From Flavobacterium sp. LC2016-13 (GTDB lineage Bacteria > Bacteroidota > Bacteroidia > Flavobacteriales > Flavobacteriaceae), in assembly GCF_009707955.1 (NCBI RefSeq), contig NZ_WMDQ01000015.1, positions 41,880 to 105,879 of the forward strand: a DNA stretch of 64,000 nt. Reading direction: 5' to 3'. This document shows positions 1-8,146 of this stretch, piece after piece. A program made the position numbers and the translations under genes. Position 1 is the first letter of the stretch. Every line of letters starts with the position of its first letter. Below the pieces are notes generated by a model that made no database searches, was not told the DNA's origin, and saw nothing but the letters and a program-made list of their open reading frames with translations.

Positions 1-613
1 ATTTTACAGATCCGCTAAGACCAATATTACTTAAAACATCATTGAAACTTTTTTGTTTTCCGTCAAAAACTTTATTTACTTTGATTACAATTGAAGTCGA
101 ATCGTTGTTTTTTGTTTCGATATCGAAAACCTCTATAATTGATTCCGAAAAATTGGCATTTACAGAAGCCGTTATAGCATCTCCAGTAGGTGAAGAAACA
201 TTAGGCACAGATGATTTTACCCAAACCTTTTTTGCGACAAGATCTTTATGAAAAGTAATAATCTTGTTTTCGTAGTTCATTCCTCTGTTAAGCCCTTGCT
301 CGTTAATCGTCGTAGGAACGCTTGAAATTTTATTAACCACCAAAAATTCTCTTTGAAATAAAGAATCATTGATTTCTAAATATAAATCTGTTTTAACCTG
401 AATGGTATTGAATAAACCTTTTTTGAAAGTTCCCTTTTTAACAAGGTCATTGTAATTTTTTCCTTTTGAAGATTTAAGAGAATCAGCAACTTTTTCTGTA
501 GTATCTGTTTTGTCTTTTTTATTCTTTTTTTGAGAAACCATAGTACCCGTACTTAATAGTACTGCTACCAAAACAATGTTTTTTAGGTTTATCAGAAATG
601 CCTTTTCCCTCAT
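1..613 (-). CDS. Zinc-dependent metalloprotease (DUF5118/DUF5117 type), N-terminal part
   Basis: Reading leftwards from the ATG at 613, the frame stays open to the window edge, giving about 204 residues without a stop; the catalytic half lies outside. Residues 10-28 form a hydrophobic leader ending in MVSQ, followed by a charged KKNKKDK stretch. The segment from about residue 50 (YNDLVKKG, KKGLFNTIQVKTDLYLEI, REFLVVNKIS) matches the DUF5118 start of large Bacteroidota zinc metalloproteases that carry HExxH much further on. These proteins are usually exported, with unknown substrates. The HExxH is not visible here, so the family is assigned from the N-terminus only. The gene stands alone and follows the histidine kinase by 107 bp in the same direction. 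Confidence 0.72.
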   Translation of the reverse strand, partial: MREKAFLINLKNIVLVAVLLSTGTMVSQKKNKKDKTDTTEKVADSLKSSKGKNYNDLVKKGTFKKGLFNTIQVKTDLYLEINDSLFQREFLVVNKISSVPTTINEQGLNRGMNYENKIITFHKDLVAKKVWVKSSVPNVSSPTGDAITASVNANFSESIIEVFDIETKNNDSTSIVIKVNKVFDGKQKSFNDVLSNIGLSGSVK

Positions 614-720
614 ATTGAAGTTAAGTTTAAGTTAATTTTCGGTCGAAATTATTCGATAAATTATGTTAAAAAAAACAAAAAGGAGTGAGTGGCTATTTTT
701 CGGGAGTGAATGTTTTCTTT

Positions 721-2286
721 TTAGCCGATTAAAGGTAAAATGCAAGTAAATTTCCCGTCTTTTTTGTAAGCCTGAAAATCGTTTTTACCATAATATTTGT
801 AGATACTTTCTAAATATTTGTGACCAAACTTAGATTCTCCGCCAAAACTTGGCTTTTCGTTTAAGTTATTGGTAATGATGACCTCATCCTCTTTAATGTC
901 GATTGTTATGACTAAAGGATTTTCATCAGAAGCAATATTGTGTTTTATTGCGTTTTCTATGGCAATTTGAAAGGCGAGATAAGGCACCTTTTTTGCCAAA
1001 ACATTTTCGTCATCAATAATATTAATAGTAAAAAGAAATTCTTCTTTAAACCTCGTTTGTTGCAGAAAAATGTATTTCTCTATAAAAAGCAATTCTTCCT
1101 GCAGCGTAACAATGTTTTGTAACGGCGGATTAATTAGGTATCTGTAAATCTTAGAAAGGTTCAGCGTAAACTTTCGTGCTACGGCCGTATCACCATCAAT
1201 AAGCATGTAAAGCGAGTTGAGCGAATTAAACAAAAAGTGAGGATTTATTTGTTCTTTCAGTTGTTGTAACTGAATCAAAGCTTTTTCCTTATTTATTTTT
1301 TCATTTTCTAAAAGCAGCTTATTTTTTTCCTTAGAAAGTATTGCTTTTTCTCTGTAAGCCTTTTTATTAAAAAGCGTAAATAAATAAAAGAAGATAATTA
1401 AAATAGAAGTCGTAATAAGATAAATTAACGAAGCATATTTTTTAACCGAACTTACATCTTCGCTTCCAATTTCTTTTGGCGAGTTGGCAGAAACATACCA
1501 ATTTGTATTTTTTACATTCAGTCGTTTTGTGTATCTCACAATATCTAATTTCAGATATTCTGAAAGCGCAATTTTTCGGCCAAAAAATTCGTCATTGATA
1601 AAAGTAGTATCTGCCGAAGTCAGGTTCGTAAGTTTAAAAATATTCTTTTTTAGAAGTTTTATTTCCGGATGATATAAAATTGTTCCTTTTTCATCAAAAA
1701 CAAATGCATAATTCGGAATATCACGACCAACAGTCGAAAAATATGATTGCAATGATTTCAGGTCAACATCAAAACCATATCGAACTATTGTTCCGTTTGA
1801 AGCAATTGACTTAAAGTAAATACGCCAGAAAAAATTGTCATGATCCTGAATTATCGAGTTCGATTGATTTTTCGAACCATTTTTAAGAATAAAATCCTTT
1901 ATCGTTGTTTCTAAATTGATAGAGCTTTTAGAAGTCGTAAATTCAATTTTGTTATCATTAATCTGGAACCAGTTATTTTTAACCAAACTATCATTCGCAT
2001 GAATTGTGCTTAAAACTTTTAAATGATCTGATAAATTTCCTGGATTACTGATTTGAATAACACGGTCTATTTCACTTTGAATTTGTAAAAAACGTGAAAA
2101 TTCCTGTTGAACAATTTCCTGTCTTTTAATAAAACTTCGCTTTGTACTTTCAATATTTGATTTTTCAGTAATTTGAGTAATCAGGTTACTTAATATATAA
2201 AGAGAAAATAAAGTAAGGCTAATGAATACAATTCCCAGAATAAAGAATTTGCGGCCTGAATAGATATTTTTTAAGGAAAAATTCAA
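721..2286 (-). CDS. LytS-type membrane sensor histidine kinase
   Basis: A 521-residue inner-membrane sensor. It has a transmembrane helix at about 14-36, an extracytoplasmic Cache-like sensor (about 40-275, with YAFVFDEKGTILYHPE near 193-208), a second helix at about 286-306, a coiled coil (about 310-345), and a His_kinase domain (PF06580) with the phospho-acceptor His350 in INPHFLFNSL. The ATP-binding N-box is at ENAIKHN (444-450). The C-terminal ATPase part is short, which is normal for this family. The usual partner is a LytTR-type response regulator; none is encoded in the visible flank, so the partner must lie elsewhere. The ligand is unknown. A TATCTTTG promoter element precedes it. Confidence 0.88.
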   Translation of the reverse strand: MNFSLKNIYSGRKFFILGIVFISLTLFSLYILSNLITQITEKSNIESTKRSFIKRQEIVQQEFSRFLQIQSEIDRVIQISNPGNLSDHLKVLSTIHANDSLVKNNWFQINDNKIEFTTSKSSINLETTIKDFILKNGSKNQSNSIIQDHDNFFWRIYFKSIASNGTIVRYGFDVDLKSLQSYFSTVGRDIPNYAFVFDEKGTILYHPEIKLLKKNIFKLTNLTSADTTFINDEFFGRKIALSEYLKLDIVRYTKRLNVKNTNWYVSANSPKEIGSEDVSSVKKYASLIYLITTSILIIFFYLFTLFNKKAYREKAILSKEKNKLLLENEKINKEKALIQLQQLKEQINPHFLFNSLNSLYMLIDGDTAVARKFTLNLSKIYRYLINPPLQNIVTLQEELLFIEKYIFLQQTRFKEEFLFTINIIDDENVLAKKVPYLAFQIAIENAIKHNIASDENPLVITIDIKEDEVIITNNLNEKPSFGGESKFGHKYLESIYKYYGKNDFQAYKKDGKFTCILPLIG

Positions 2287-2346
2287 AAGATGTTTTTAAG
2301 TATAAAATAGTGGTATTTGGCGATTGAAATTTAAAAATTTCGTCGG

Positions 2347-2354
2347 CAAAGATA
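2347..2354 (-). promoter_or_regulatory. Putative -7 promoter element of the histidine kinase
   Basis: The minus strand reads TATCTTTG, an exact match to the Bacteroidota TAnnTTTG -7 element, about 60 nt upstream of the kinase ATG at 2286. No convincing -33 element was found. Confidence 0.5.
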
Positions 2355-2439
2355 GTATTTTCTTTGAAACAGCTTTAATTTTAAACTACGGATATTGTTG
2401 ATAATCAGATTGAAAGAATTTACTTCTTTTTTATTTAAA

Positions 2440-3012
2440 TCAAATTTTAGATTTTAAACGGCTTAATGTTTCCTGAGAAATATTAATATAAGAAGCCACG
2501 ATTTTATTCGGAAGCCGTTTTACGATCGTTGGGTTTACCTTGAGTAACTGATTGTATCTTTCGAGAGCATCCATCGTTGTAAATGACATTAACCGATTGG
2601 TATTATTAACATAAGCCTTTTCTAAATAGACACAATAGAATGCCCGCCATTGCGGAATAATCTTCATTAAATAATTAAAATCATCGTGGCTAATAGCTAA
2701 AACTTCAGACTTTTCGATAACCTGAATATATTCCTGAGAAGGCGAATTTGTGATGAAACTAACCAGCGCCGTTGCCAGTTGATTTTCGAAAGCAATATAT
2801 CTCGTAACATCTTTTCCTTCTTCATTTATAAAAAAAATTCTCAGGCAGCCTTTGCCAACAAAAAAACTTTGCTGGCTGGTTTCTCCCTGAGATAATAAAA
2901 AATCATTTTTCTTATATTTTAATGGTTTGAAATAAGAAAGGATAGTATTTAGATCTTCATTCGTAACATCAACATTTTTTTTAATATAAGCAGCAAGTTG
3001 TTCGTAAATCAT
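2440..3012 (-). CDS. Crp/Fnr-family transcriptional regulator
   Basis: A 190-residue protein with an N-terminal cyclic-nucleotide-binding-like beta-roll (about 10-125; LLSQGETSQQSFFVGKGCLR) and a C-terminal helix-turn-helix at about 163-190 (LPNKIVASYINISQETLSRL). This is the usual Bacteroidota Crp/Fnr architecture. There is no Fnr-type cysteine cluster, so it is not an iron-sulphur sensor. The effector is unknown. The start codon lies 3 nt after the ribB stop, so the two genes are almost certainly cotranscribed. That coupling with a riboflavin gene is not explained by the sequence. Confidence 0.85.
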   Translation of the reverse strand: MIYEQLAAYIKKNVDVTNEDLNTILSYFKPLKYKKNDFLLSQGETSQQSFFVGKGCLRIFFINEEGKDVTRYIAFENQLATALVSFITNSPSQEYIQVIEKSEVLAISHDDFNYLMKIIPQWRAFYCVYLEKAYVNNTNRLMSFTTMDALERYNQLLKVNPTIVKRLPNKIVASYINISQETLSRLKSKI

Positions 3013-3015
3013 AAT

Positions 3016-3678
3016 TTAAATGTAGTCTCTCACAAATTTACGGTAATAGGTAATATCTTGTATAGATAAAACCATTAAATCGTGTCGTTCTGCAAAGCGA
3101 ATAATTTGATCCAATTTGGCCATACTACCGTCAGCATTCATCAATTCGCATAAAACAGCTTGTGGTTTTAAACCGGCTAATTTCATTAAATCGACACTAC
3201 CTTCCGTATGTCCGTTTCTTTCAAAAACACCATTGCTTTTGGCACGTAACGGAAAAATATGTCCCGGTTTTGCCAAATCCGTAGCTTTTGCATTATCGTT
3301 AATTGCCGTTTTAATAGTTGTAATTCTATCTGCTGCCGATACGCCTGTTGTAACCCCTTTTTTAGCTTCAATCGAAATTGTAAACGGAGTCTGAAAACTG
3401 CTTGTATTTTCTTTAACCATATACGGAAGATCTAATTCATCAGCCTTTTCATTTGTCAGGCAAAGACAAACAATTCCGCTGCATTCCCTAATCATAAGCG
3501 CCATGTCCTGAACATTCATGTGTTGTGCAGAAAAAATTAAATCACCTTCATTTTCTCTGTTTTCATCATCGGTAAGCATAATTCCTTTTCCCTTTTGCAA
3601 ATGTTTTAAAGCATTTTCGACGCGTTCTTCACTGGTAATGCCAAATTTTTCTAACGGATGTAATAAAGTATCTATCAT
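3016..3678 (-). CDS. ribB: 3,4-dihydroxy-2-butanone 4-phosphate synthase
   Basis: A 220-residue cytoplasmic enzyme that converts ribulose 5-phosphate to 3,4-dihydroxy-2-butanone 4-phosphate plus formate, one of the two precursor branches of riboflavin synthesis. All the family signatures are visible: DDENRENEGDLIF (about 37-49), the SGIVCLCL segment, GHIFPLRA and HTEGSVDLMKLAGL. The length matches monofunctional RibB (about 217 residues in E. coli); there is no GTP cyclohydrolase II domain, so it is not the fused RibBA. The upstream interval is AT-rich and shows no FMN riboswitch. It is first gene of a two-gene unit with the Crp/Fnr regulator. Confidence 0.95.
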   Translation of the reverse strand: MIDTLLHPLEKFGITSEERVENALKHLQKGKGIMLTDDENRENEGDLIFSAQHMNVQDMALMIRECSGIVCLCLTNEKADELDLPYMVKENTSSFQTPFTISIEAKKGVTTGVSAADRITTIKTAINDNAKATDLAKPGHIFPLRAKSNGVFERNGHTEGSVDLMKLAGLKPQAVLCELMNADGSMAKLDQIIRFAERHDLMVLSIQDITYYRKFVRDYI

Positions 3679-3724
3679 TTTAATTCGAATATTTTGAAAT
3701 TGGATTTTGAAATTCTTAAGAGAG

Positions 3725-3732
3725 CAAATCTA
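3725..3732 (-). promoter_or_regulatory. Putative -7 promoter element of ribB
   Basis: The minus strand reads TAGATTTG (TAnnTTTG), 46 nt upstream of the ribB ATG at 3678. Confidence 0.45.
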
Positions 3733-3812
3733 AAGTTGTTTTAAATGGAAAAGTTTGATATAAGTCAATAAAACGAATGATCTTAAATATTGAAAAAAAA
3801 TAATTAATAAAA

Positions 3813-3824
3813 GAATGTTCATTC
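3813..3824. promoter_or_regulatory. Palindromic operator, probably of the adjacent TetR regulator
   Basis: GAATG-TT-CATTC is a perfect 5+2+5 inverted repeat centred about 18 nt upstream of the TATCTTTG -7 element, so it covers the -33 region of the tetR promoter. That is the position expected for an autorepression site. Assignment to this TetR protein is inferred from position alone. Confidence 0.5.
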
Positions 3825-3835
3825 ATTTATTATTT

Positions 3836-3843
3836 TATCTTTG
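3836..3843 (+). promoter_or_regulatory. Putative -7 promoter element of the TetR-efflux operon
   Basis: TATCTTTG matches TAnnTTTG and lies 21 nt before the tetR ATG, just downstream of the GAATGTTCATTC palindrome. Confidence 0.55.
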
Positions 3844-3864
3844 CTAAAAATTAGGCATTAGAAT

Positions 3865-4461
3865 ATGAGAATAAGAGATGTTGATAAAGAGAATTTGGTA
3901 ATTGAAAATGCAATCGATCAAATTGTTCGAGATGGTTTCCAGGGTTTCAGTATGAACAAGCTTGCAAAAGCCTGCTCTATTTCTGTTGGAACTTTGTATA
4001 TCTATTATAAAGACAAAGACGATTTGATTCAAAAAATAGGAGGAGCGATTGCTTTAGAATTTTTTGCCAGTACAATAAAAGATTTCTCGACAGAAATGTC
4101 ATTCGAAGAAGGATTATGGAAACAATGGGAAAACAGGGCTGACTTTACCATGAAATATCCAAAAAGAGTTGCCTTTTTCGAAATCATCAAGCATTCGCCA
4201 CATGCTGATACAATCTTGGATTCTATCAAAGAATTTTCAGATTTCAGGGCTATTATGAAACAGTTTATTGAAAACGGACTGGAGAATAAAGAGCTAATTC
4301 CGATGACATTTGAAGTTTTTTGGGCCATTGCCTATGGACCATTATACACATTATTAAACTTTCACAGAGAAGGCAAGAGCATGGGAGGAAAACCATTCGA
4401 GCTCGACAAAGAACTGATGAAAGAAGCCTTTCGGGCTACCATTAAGGCTCTAAAACCATGA
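3865..4461 (+). CDS. TetR/AcrR-family transcriptional repressor
   Basis: A 198-residue regulator. The N-terminal TetR helix-turn-helix is clear (about 22-52: GFQGFSMNKLAKACSISVG followed by TLYIYYKDKDDLI), and the rest is an all-helical ligand and dimerisation domain. It is the first gene of an operon with the small HMA-like protein (6 nt gap) and the MFS exporter, the standard arrangement in which the repressor releases its own promoter when a pump substrate binds. The inducer is unknown. A palindrome in the promoter supports autoregulation. Confidence 0.88.
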   Translation: MRIRDVDKENLVIENAIDQIVRDGFQGFSMNKLAKACSISVGTLYIYYKDKDDLIQKIGGAIALEFFASTIKDFSTEMSFEEGLWKQWENRADFTMKYPKRVAFFEIIKHSPHADTILDSIKEFSDFRAIMKQFIENGLENKELIPMTFEVFWAIAYGPLYTLLNFHREGKSMGGKPFELDKELMKEAFRATIKALKP

Positions 4462-4467
4462 AAAATT

Positions 4468-4695
4468 ATGGAAACAGATTTACAAAAAATACATGTTTTT
4501 AAAACAGACATTGCAAAAATAGATTCCAACTGTCCGATGCAGCAAACACTCAATAATCATTCAGATATTCAGGAATGGAGTGTTGATTGCGAAGATGTTG
4601 ATCGCGTACTGCGTGTCGTTTCAGAAAAACTTAATCCAAATGCAATTATCAGTATCGTTACTGAGTTTGGCCACGAGTGCCAGGAATTGCTTTAA
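4468..4695 (+). CDS. Small HMA-fold-like protein in the efflux operon
   Basis: A 75-residue soluble protein between the TetR gene and the MFS gene, with gaps of 6 and 21 nt. The pattern (VFKTDIAKIDSNC, a central W-S-V-D-C-EDVDRVLRVV, then a beta strand and a final helix) resembles the beta-alpha-beta-beta-alpha-beta HMA metallochaperone fold. It lacks the metal-binding CxxC, and the three cysteines visible are spread out, so a copper-chaperone role is not supported. Similar short proteins occur in Bacteroidota without a known function. The family suggestion comes from pattern only. Confidence 0.6.
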   Translation: METDLQKIHVFKTDIAKIDSNCPMQQTLNNHSDIQEWSVDCEDVDRVLRVVSEKLNPNAIISIVTEFGHECQELL

Positions 4696-4716
4696 CCCCA
4701 AATACACAAAATTAAA

Positions 4717-5979
4717 ATGGAAAAAAACAAAATAGAAACCATCCCTTTTACCCTAAATCAAAAAATTATTATTGCCATATTGGCGCTTTTACAATTCACC
4801 GTTATATTAGATTTCATGGTTATTTCTCCACTTGGAGATATATTAATGAAAACGCTGGATATGACCACATCAAACTTTGGTTTTGCCGTTTCTGCGTATG
4901 CCTTTAGCGCAGGAATTTCAGGACTTTTGGCAGCAGGTTTTGCTGATAAATTCGACAGAAAAAAACTGTTGATTTTCTTTTACACCGGATTTATAATTGG
5001 TACACTTTTTTGTGCTGTTTCTTCCAGTTATCACATGTTGCTTATGGCAAGAATCGTTACCGGACTTTTTGGTGGCGTTATTGGTTCTGTTTCTTTAGCC
5101 ATCGTAACCGATTTATTTGTGATTCATCAAAGAGGACGTGTTATGGGTTTCATACAAATGGCATTTGCAACAAGCCAGATTTTAGGAATTCCGTTAGGAT
5201 TATATTTCGCTAATAACTGGGGTTGGCATTCAGCCTTTATCATGATCGCCGTTTTAGGAGGATTAATTCTTATTGCCATCATTACACAAATGCAGCCAAT
5301 AACCAAACATTTAGAATTACAATCAGACAAAAGTCCGTTTCTACATCTTTGGCACACCTTAAGTAATAAACATTATCAGGTAGGTTTTACAGCAATTGCA
5401 TTTCTTTCGGTAGGAGGATTTATGTTACAGCCTTTTGGAAGTGCTTTTTTGATCAATAATATTCACATTAGTCAATTAGAATTACCAATGGTATTTTTCT
5501 TCACCGGAGTTTCAGTACTTTTTATAATGCCTTTGGTTGGAAAATTAAGTGACAAAGTCAGCAAATTTAGATTGTTCGTTGCGGGATCAGTAATTTCGAT
5601 AATTATGATTTTAATTTACACCAATCTTAATCCAATTCCACTTTGGGAAGTAGTAGCAATAAATATGATTCTATTTATGGGAATTATGAGTCGTATGATT
5701 CCTGCAACAACGCTAAATACTGCTATTCCTGAAATGAAAGATCGTGGCGCTTATATGTCAATAACTTCATCATTGCAGCAAATTGCTGGTGGAATTGCAG
5801 CCGTTTGCGCCGGATTTATCGTGCATCAGGAAACAAAAACGTCTCCATTAGAAAATTATGATATCCTTGGATATGTAATTGCAGCTGTTACATTTTCTAC
5901 AGTTTTATTAATGTGGAGAGTAAATAAACTAGCCAAATCAAAAGATAAAACGATAGAAGTACCTGTTATTCTTGAATAA
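4717..5979 (+). CDS. MFS efflux transporter
   Basis: A 420-residue polytopic inner-membrane protein with about 12 hydrophobic helices. The MFS loop 2-3 motif is present as GFADKFDRKKLL (about 76-87), and a matching loop between the two halves reads GKLSDKVSKFRL. The first helix carries the DFMVISPLGD motif seen in drug-efflux and AraJ/PucC-like MFS members. It is third in the TetR operon, so a role in exporting the TetR inducer is likely. The substrate cannot be read from the sequence. A strong terminator follows. Confidence 0.88.
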   Translation: MEKNKIETIPFTLNQKIIIAILALLQFTVILDFMVISPLGDILMKTLDMTTSNFGFAVSAYAFSAGISGLLAAGFADKFDRKKLLIFFYTGFIIGTLFCAVSSSYHMLLMARIVTGLFGGVIGSVSLAIVTDLFVIHQRGRVMGFIQMAFATSQILGIPLGLYFANNWGWHSAFIMIAVLGGLILIAIITQMQPITKHLELQSDKSPFLHLWHTLSNKHYQVGFTAIAFLSVGGFMLQPFGSAFLINNIHISQLELPMVFFFTGVSVLFIMPLVGKLSDKVSKFRLFVAGSVISIIMILIYTNLNPIPLWEVVAINMILFMGIMSRMIPATTLNTAIPEMKDRGAYMSITSSLQQIAGGIAAVCAGFIVHQETKTSPLENYDILGYVIAAVTFSTVLLMWRVNKLAKSKDKTIEVPVILE

Positions 5980-6001
5980 AATTAAAATAATTTTCAATAT
6001 A

Positions 6002-6039
6002 AAAGCCTTGTAAAATGTATGTTTTACGGGGCTTTTTTT
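6002..6039 (+). terminator. Rho-independent terminator of the MFS operon
   Basis: Stem AAAGCCTTGTAAAA pairs with TTTTACGGGGCTTT around a 6-nt loop and runs into seven T. It starts 22 nt after the MFS stop codon. Confidence 0.85.
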
Positions 6040-6131
6040 ATGGATTTTAAGTACGTTTTCTATTTTATAAATAAAATCTTATTGTTTTGTTTTTCAGTCT
6101 TTTAGGAGCTATTTAGGTTTGCAGGCAGCAC

Positions 6132-6139
6132 TAAATTTG
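6132..6139 (+). promoter_or_regulatory. Putative -7 promoter element of the L,D-transpeptidase
   Basis: TAAATTTG matches TAnnTTTG; it lies 83 nt before the ATG at 6223, which leaves a leader of about 75 nt. Confidence 0.4.
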
Positions 6140-6222
6140 TACTCATAAATTAAGGGTTTAGAATTATTAAAAACTTCATACTAATAATTCAGCCTTCACT
6201 GTAAAATTTAAAAATACCACTT

Positions 6223-6813
6223 ATGAAAATTTTCAATCTAATATTATTTTTTGCATGCAGTTTTTTTGGGAATCCAAATAAAAATACCGAATTAACTGAG
6301 CTTGAAATGGAAAGGTTTAACGGTCAGGTTGCAGAGGTTAAAGCAATGATAAAAAGTAATCCCGGATACAATACTAAAATTGCTTTTTTTGTTGATATGA
6401 GAATTAAATCCGGTAAAAACCGATTCTTTGTTTATGATTTAGTCAATGATAAAATTTTAGATCAGGGACTTGTTGCCAATGGTTCCGGTTCTGAAACAAA
6501 TGTTAGGGGAGAATTGAAATTTAGCAATGAACCTAATACAAATACGACTTCATTAGGCCGATATGCAATTGGTAAACCTTATAGCGGAATGTTTGGAAAA
6601 TCATACAAATTATTTGGGTTGGATGAAACCAATAGTAATGCTTTTAAACGTGCTATAGTTTTGCATTCATATTCTGCCGTTCCGGATGAAGAACAAGATT
6701 ATTATATTGCAAATAGTCACGGTTGCCCGATGGTAAATGATGCTTTTTTTAAGAAACTACAAAAGATAATTGATAACTCTAAATCAAAAATAATCTTACA
6801 TATTTATTACTAA
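6223..6813 (+). CDS. YkuD_2-type L,D-transpeptidase catalytic domain protein
   Basis: A 196-residue exported protein with a hydrophobic leader (residues 1-17). The core matches the YkuD_2 murein L,D-transpeptidase family (PF13645): FVDMRIKSGKNRFFVYDL, SLGRYAIGKPYSG, and the nucleophile motif SHGCP with Cys168. The upstream partner His lies in IVLHSY. Such enzymes make or exchange 3-3 crosslinks in peptidoglycan, or attach proteins to it, in the periplasm. The length is typical for the minimal form with no extra binding domain. It is monocistronic, with an inverted repeat over the stop codon. Confidence 0.82.
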   Translation: MKIFNLILFFACSFFGNPNKNTELTELEMERFNGQVAEVKAMIKSNPGYNTKIAFFVDMRIKSGKNRFFVYDLVNDKILDQGLVANGSGSETNVRGELKFSNEPNTNTTSLGRYAIGKPYSGMFGKSYKLFGLDETNSNAFKRAIVLHSYSAVPDEEQDYYIANSHGCPMVNDAFFKKLQKIIDNSKSKIILHIYY

Positions 6814-6825
6814 ACATTTTAGTAA
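6807..6825. repeat. 8-bp inverted repeat over the transpeptidase stop codon
   Basis: TTACTAAA-CAT-TTTAGTAA has perfect 8-bp arms and contains the stop codon at 6811. The arms match the LacI half-site ACTAAA/TTTAGT found at three nearby sites, but the centre is CAT and not the CG-containing centre. It could be a weak auxiliary operator about 110 bp upstream of the lacI operator, or just a stem without a T-run. Confidence 0.35.
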
Positions 6826-6917
6826 TGAAAAAATAAATTCTTCGGTAAATACTTGTAATTACTAAGGATAATACTTTTTTTTGAGTTTAAAAAAATGATT
6901 CGTTCAAAAAAAAAGTT

Positions 6918-6933
6918 ACAAAATCGTTTTAGT
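6918..6933. promoter_or_regulatory. LacI-family operator at the lacI promoter
   Basis: ACAAAATCGTTTTAGT is a near-palindrome with the central CG expected of LacI-family operators. It shares CGTTTTAGT and AAATCG with the two sites upstream of susC. It lies 13 nt before the TATATTTG -7 element, over the -33 region, which points to autoregulation. Confidence 0.65.
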
Positions 6934-6946
6934 AAATGTTTTTCCA

Positions 6947-6954
6947 TATATTTG
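6947..6954 (+). promoter_or_regulatory. Putative -7 promoter element of lacI
   Basis: TATATTTG matches TAnnTTTG, 39 nt before the lacI ATG and directly after the operator. Confidence 0.55.
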
Positions 6955-6993
6955 TGACATCATTAACATGATTACTAAAAATTTCTTAACTCA

Positions 6994-8004
6994 ATGAAAA
7001 AGATTACAATTAAGGATATTGCTACACAAGCACAAGTATCGATATCTACTGTTTCTTTTGTTATTAACGGTAAGGGAGAAAAAATGGGAATTAGTGCTAA
7101 TGTAATTAAAAAAGTGCAGGAAGTAGCTGAAAAACTCAACTATAGACCAAGCATGATTGCGACCAGTTTAAGAACTGGAAAAACAAGATCAATTGGGCTT
7201 ATTGTTGAAGATATTTCCAACCAGTTCTTTTCTGATCTGGCGAGAGTAATTGAAGATGAAGCCAAAAATATTGATTACAGAGTTTTTTATTGCAGTACAG
7301 GCGATGATGATGAACGTTCAGAAGAATTAATACACAGTCTTTTACAAGCAAATGTGGACGGTTTTATTATTACGCCGACTCAAAATCTGGAATCGAGTAT
7401 TGATTTACTTTTAAAATTGAAAAAACCCGTTGTATTAATCGACAGGTATTTTCCGGGGCAAAAAGTAAGCCATGTCGTAATGGATAACTACGAAGGTTCA
7501 CATTCTGCAACTAAATTCCTGATTAATAAAGGCTGTAAAAATATTGCTCTTGTTAACAATACATCCGAAATGGTTCAGATGAAATTGCGGGAAGAAGGCT
7601 ATCGTGATGCTTTAAAAGAAGAAGGAATTTATAATGAAAACCTTGTGCTTCATATGGAATATCATTCTAGTGAAGAAGCCAGAATTGCATCAATCGTAAA
7701 TTTCTTTAAGAAAAATGCTCAAATTGATGCTGTTTTATTCCTGACGAATTATATGGGACTTACAGGTCTACAGGCGTTTAAAGATATGGGAATTGAAATT
7801 CCGGGAAATATTTCCGTAATTAGTTTTGATGACCATGATAGTTTTAAGTTGCATACGCCAACAATTAGCGTTGTTGCACAGCCAATAGAAGATATTGCCA
7901 TAAAATCGATACAATTATTGATGCGCCAGATGACGGATATGGAATCGTTTGAAGTAGAAAAAAGCCTTAAAAAAGGAAAATTGATTATCAGAGAATCTGT
8001 TTGA
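6994..8004 (+). CDS. LacI-family regulator of the mannoside utilisation locus
   Basis: A 336-residue repressor or activator. It has a LacI helix-turn-helix at residues 3-24 (ITIKDIATQAQVSISTVSF), a hinge helix around YRPSMIATSLRTGKT, and a periplasmic-binding-protein-like effector domain (about 62-330; IGLIVEDISNQFF, VVLIDRYFPG, ISVISFDDHDSFKL). It is encoded just upstream of the SusC/SusD genes, and three sites with the same ACTAAA-CG-TTTAGT-like sequence lie before its own gene and before susC. Most Bacteroidota PULs use hybrid two-component, SusR or ECF regulators; LacI control is less common. The likely inducer is mannose or a manno-oligosaccharide, by inference from the locus. Confidence 0.92.
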   Translation: MKKITIKDIATQAQVSISTVSFVINGKGEKMGISANVIKKVQEVAEKLNYRPSMIATSLRTGKTRSIGLIVEDISNQFFSDLARVIEDEAKNIDYRVFYCSTGDDDERSEELIHSLLQANVDGFIITPTQNLESSIDLLLKLKKPVVLIDRYFPGQKVSHVVMDNYEGSHSATKFLINKGCKNIALVNNTSEMVQMKLREEGYRDALKEEGIYNENLVLHMEYHSSEEARIASIVNFFKKNAQIDAVLFLTNYMGLTGLQAFKDMGIEIPGNISVISFDDHDSFKLHTPTISVVAQPIEDIAIKSIQLLMRQMTDMESFEVEKSLKKGKLIIRESV

Positions 8005-8060
8005 TTCCAAAAATATATAAAGACAAAAAAGCAAAGTAATTTGTTTTTTTTTACACCTTT

Positions 8061-8078
8061 TACTAAATCGTTTTAGTA
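8061..8078. promoter_or_regulatory. LacI-family operator O1 upstream of susC
   Basis: TACTAAATCGTTTTAGTA is an almost perfect 18-bp palindrome with a central CG, the best of the three sites. It lies 57 nt after the lacI stop and 222 nt before the susC ATG. Confidence 0.75.
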
Positions 8079-8130
8079 CTCATTATTTGGTCAAAATTAG
8101 AGAAAAGAATTATTTTTTTTTAGTCATTTT

Positions 8131-8146
8131 ACTAAATCGATTTCAT
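8131..8146. promoter_or_regulatory. LacI-family operator O2 upstream of susC
   Basis: ACTAAATCGATTTCAT keeps the left half-site and CG centre, with a degenerate right half. Its CG centre is 69 bp from that of O1, compatible with a looped or cooperative pair. The 150 nt between it and the susC start hold a hairpin (about 8188-8212) with arms around AGGT-GGAG-ACCT; no clear TAnnTTTG is seen. Confidence 0.55.

Noticed and set aside
42..251. Open frame of 69 codons on the plus strand
   Set aside because: It lies entirely opposite the metalloprotease coding region, which has the better family match.
3679..3864. FMN riboswitch before ribB
   Set aside because: The interval is short and AT-rich and lacks the conserved GC-rich core of the element.
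4029..4328. Long minus-strand open frame across the TetR gene
   Set aside because: Antisense shadow of a clear TetR gene; no domain features of its own.
6807..6825. Terminator of the L,D-transpeptidase gene
   Set aside because: The arms are perfect but no T-run follows, and the stem is AT-only; listed as a repeat or possible auxiliary operator instead.
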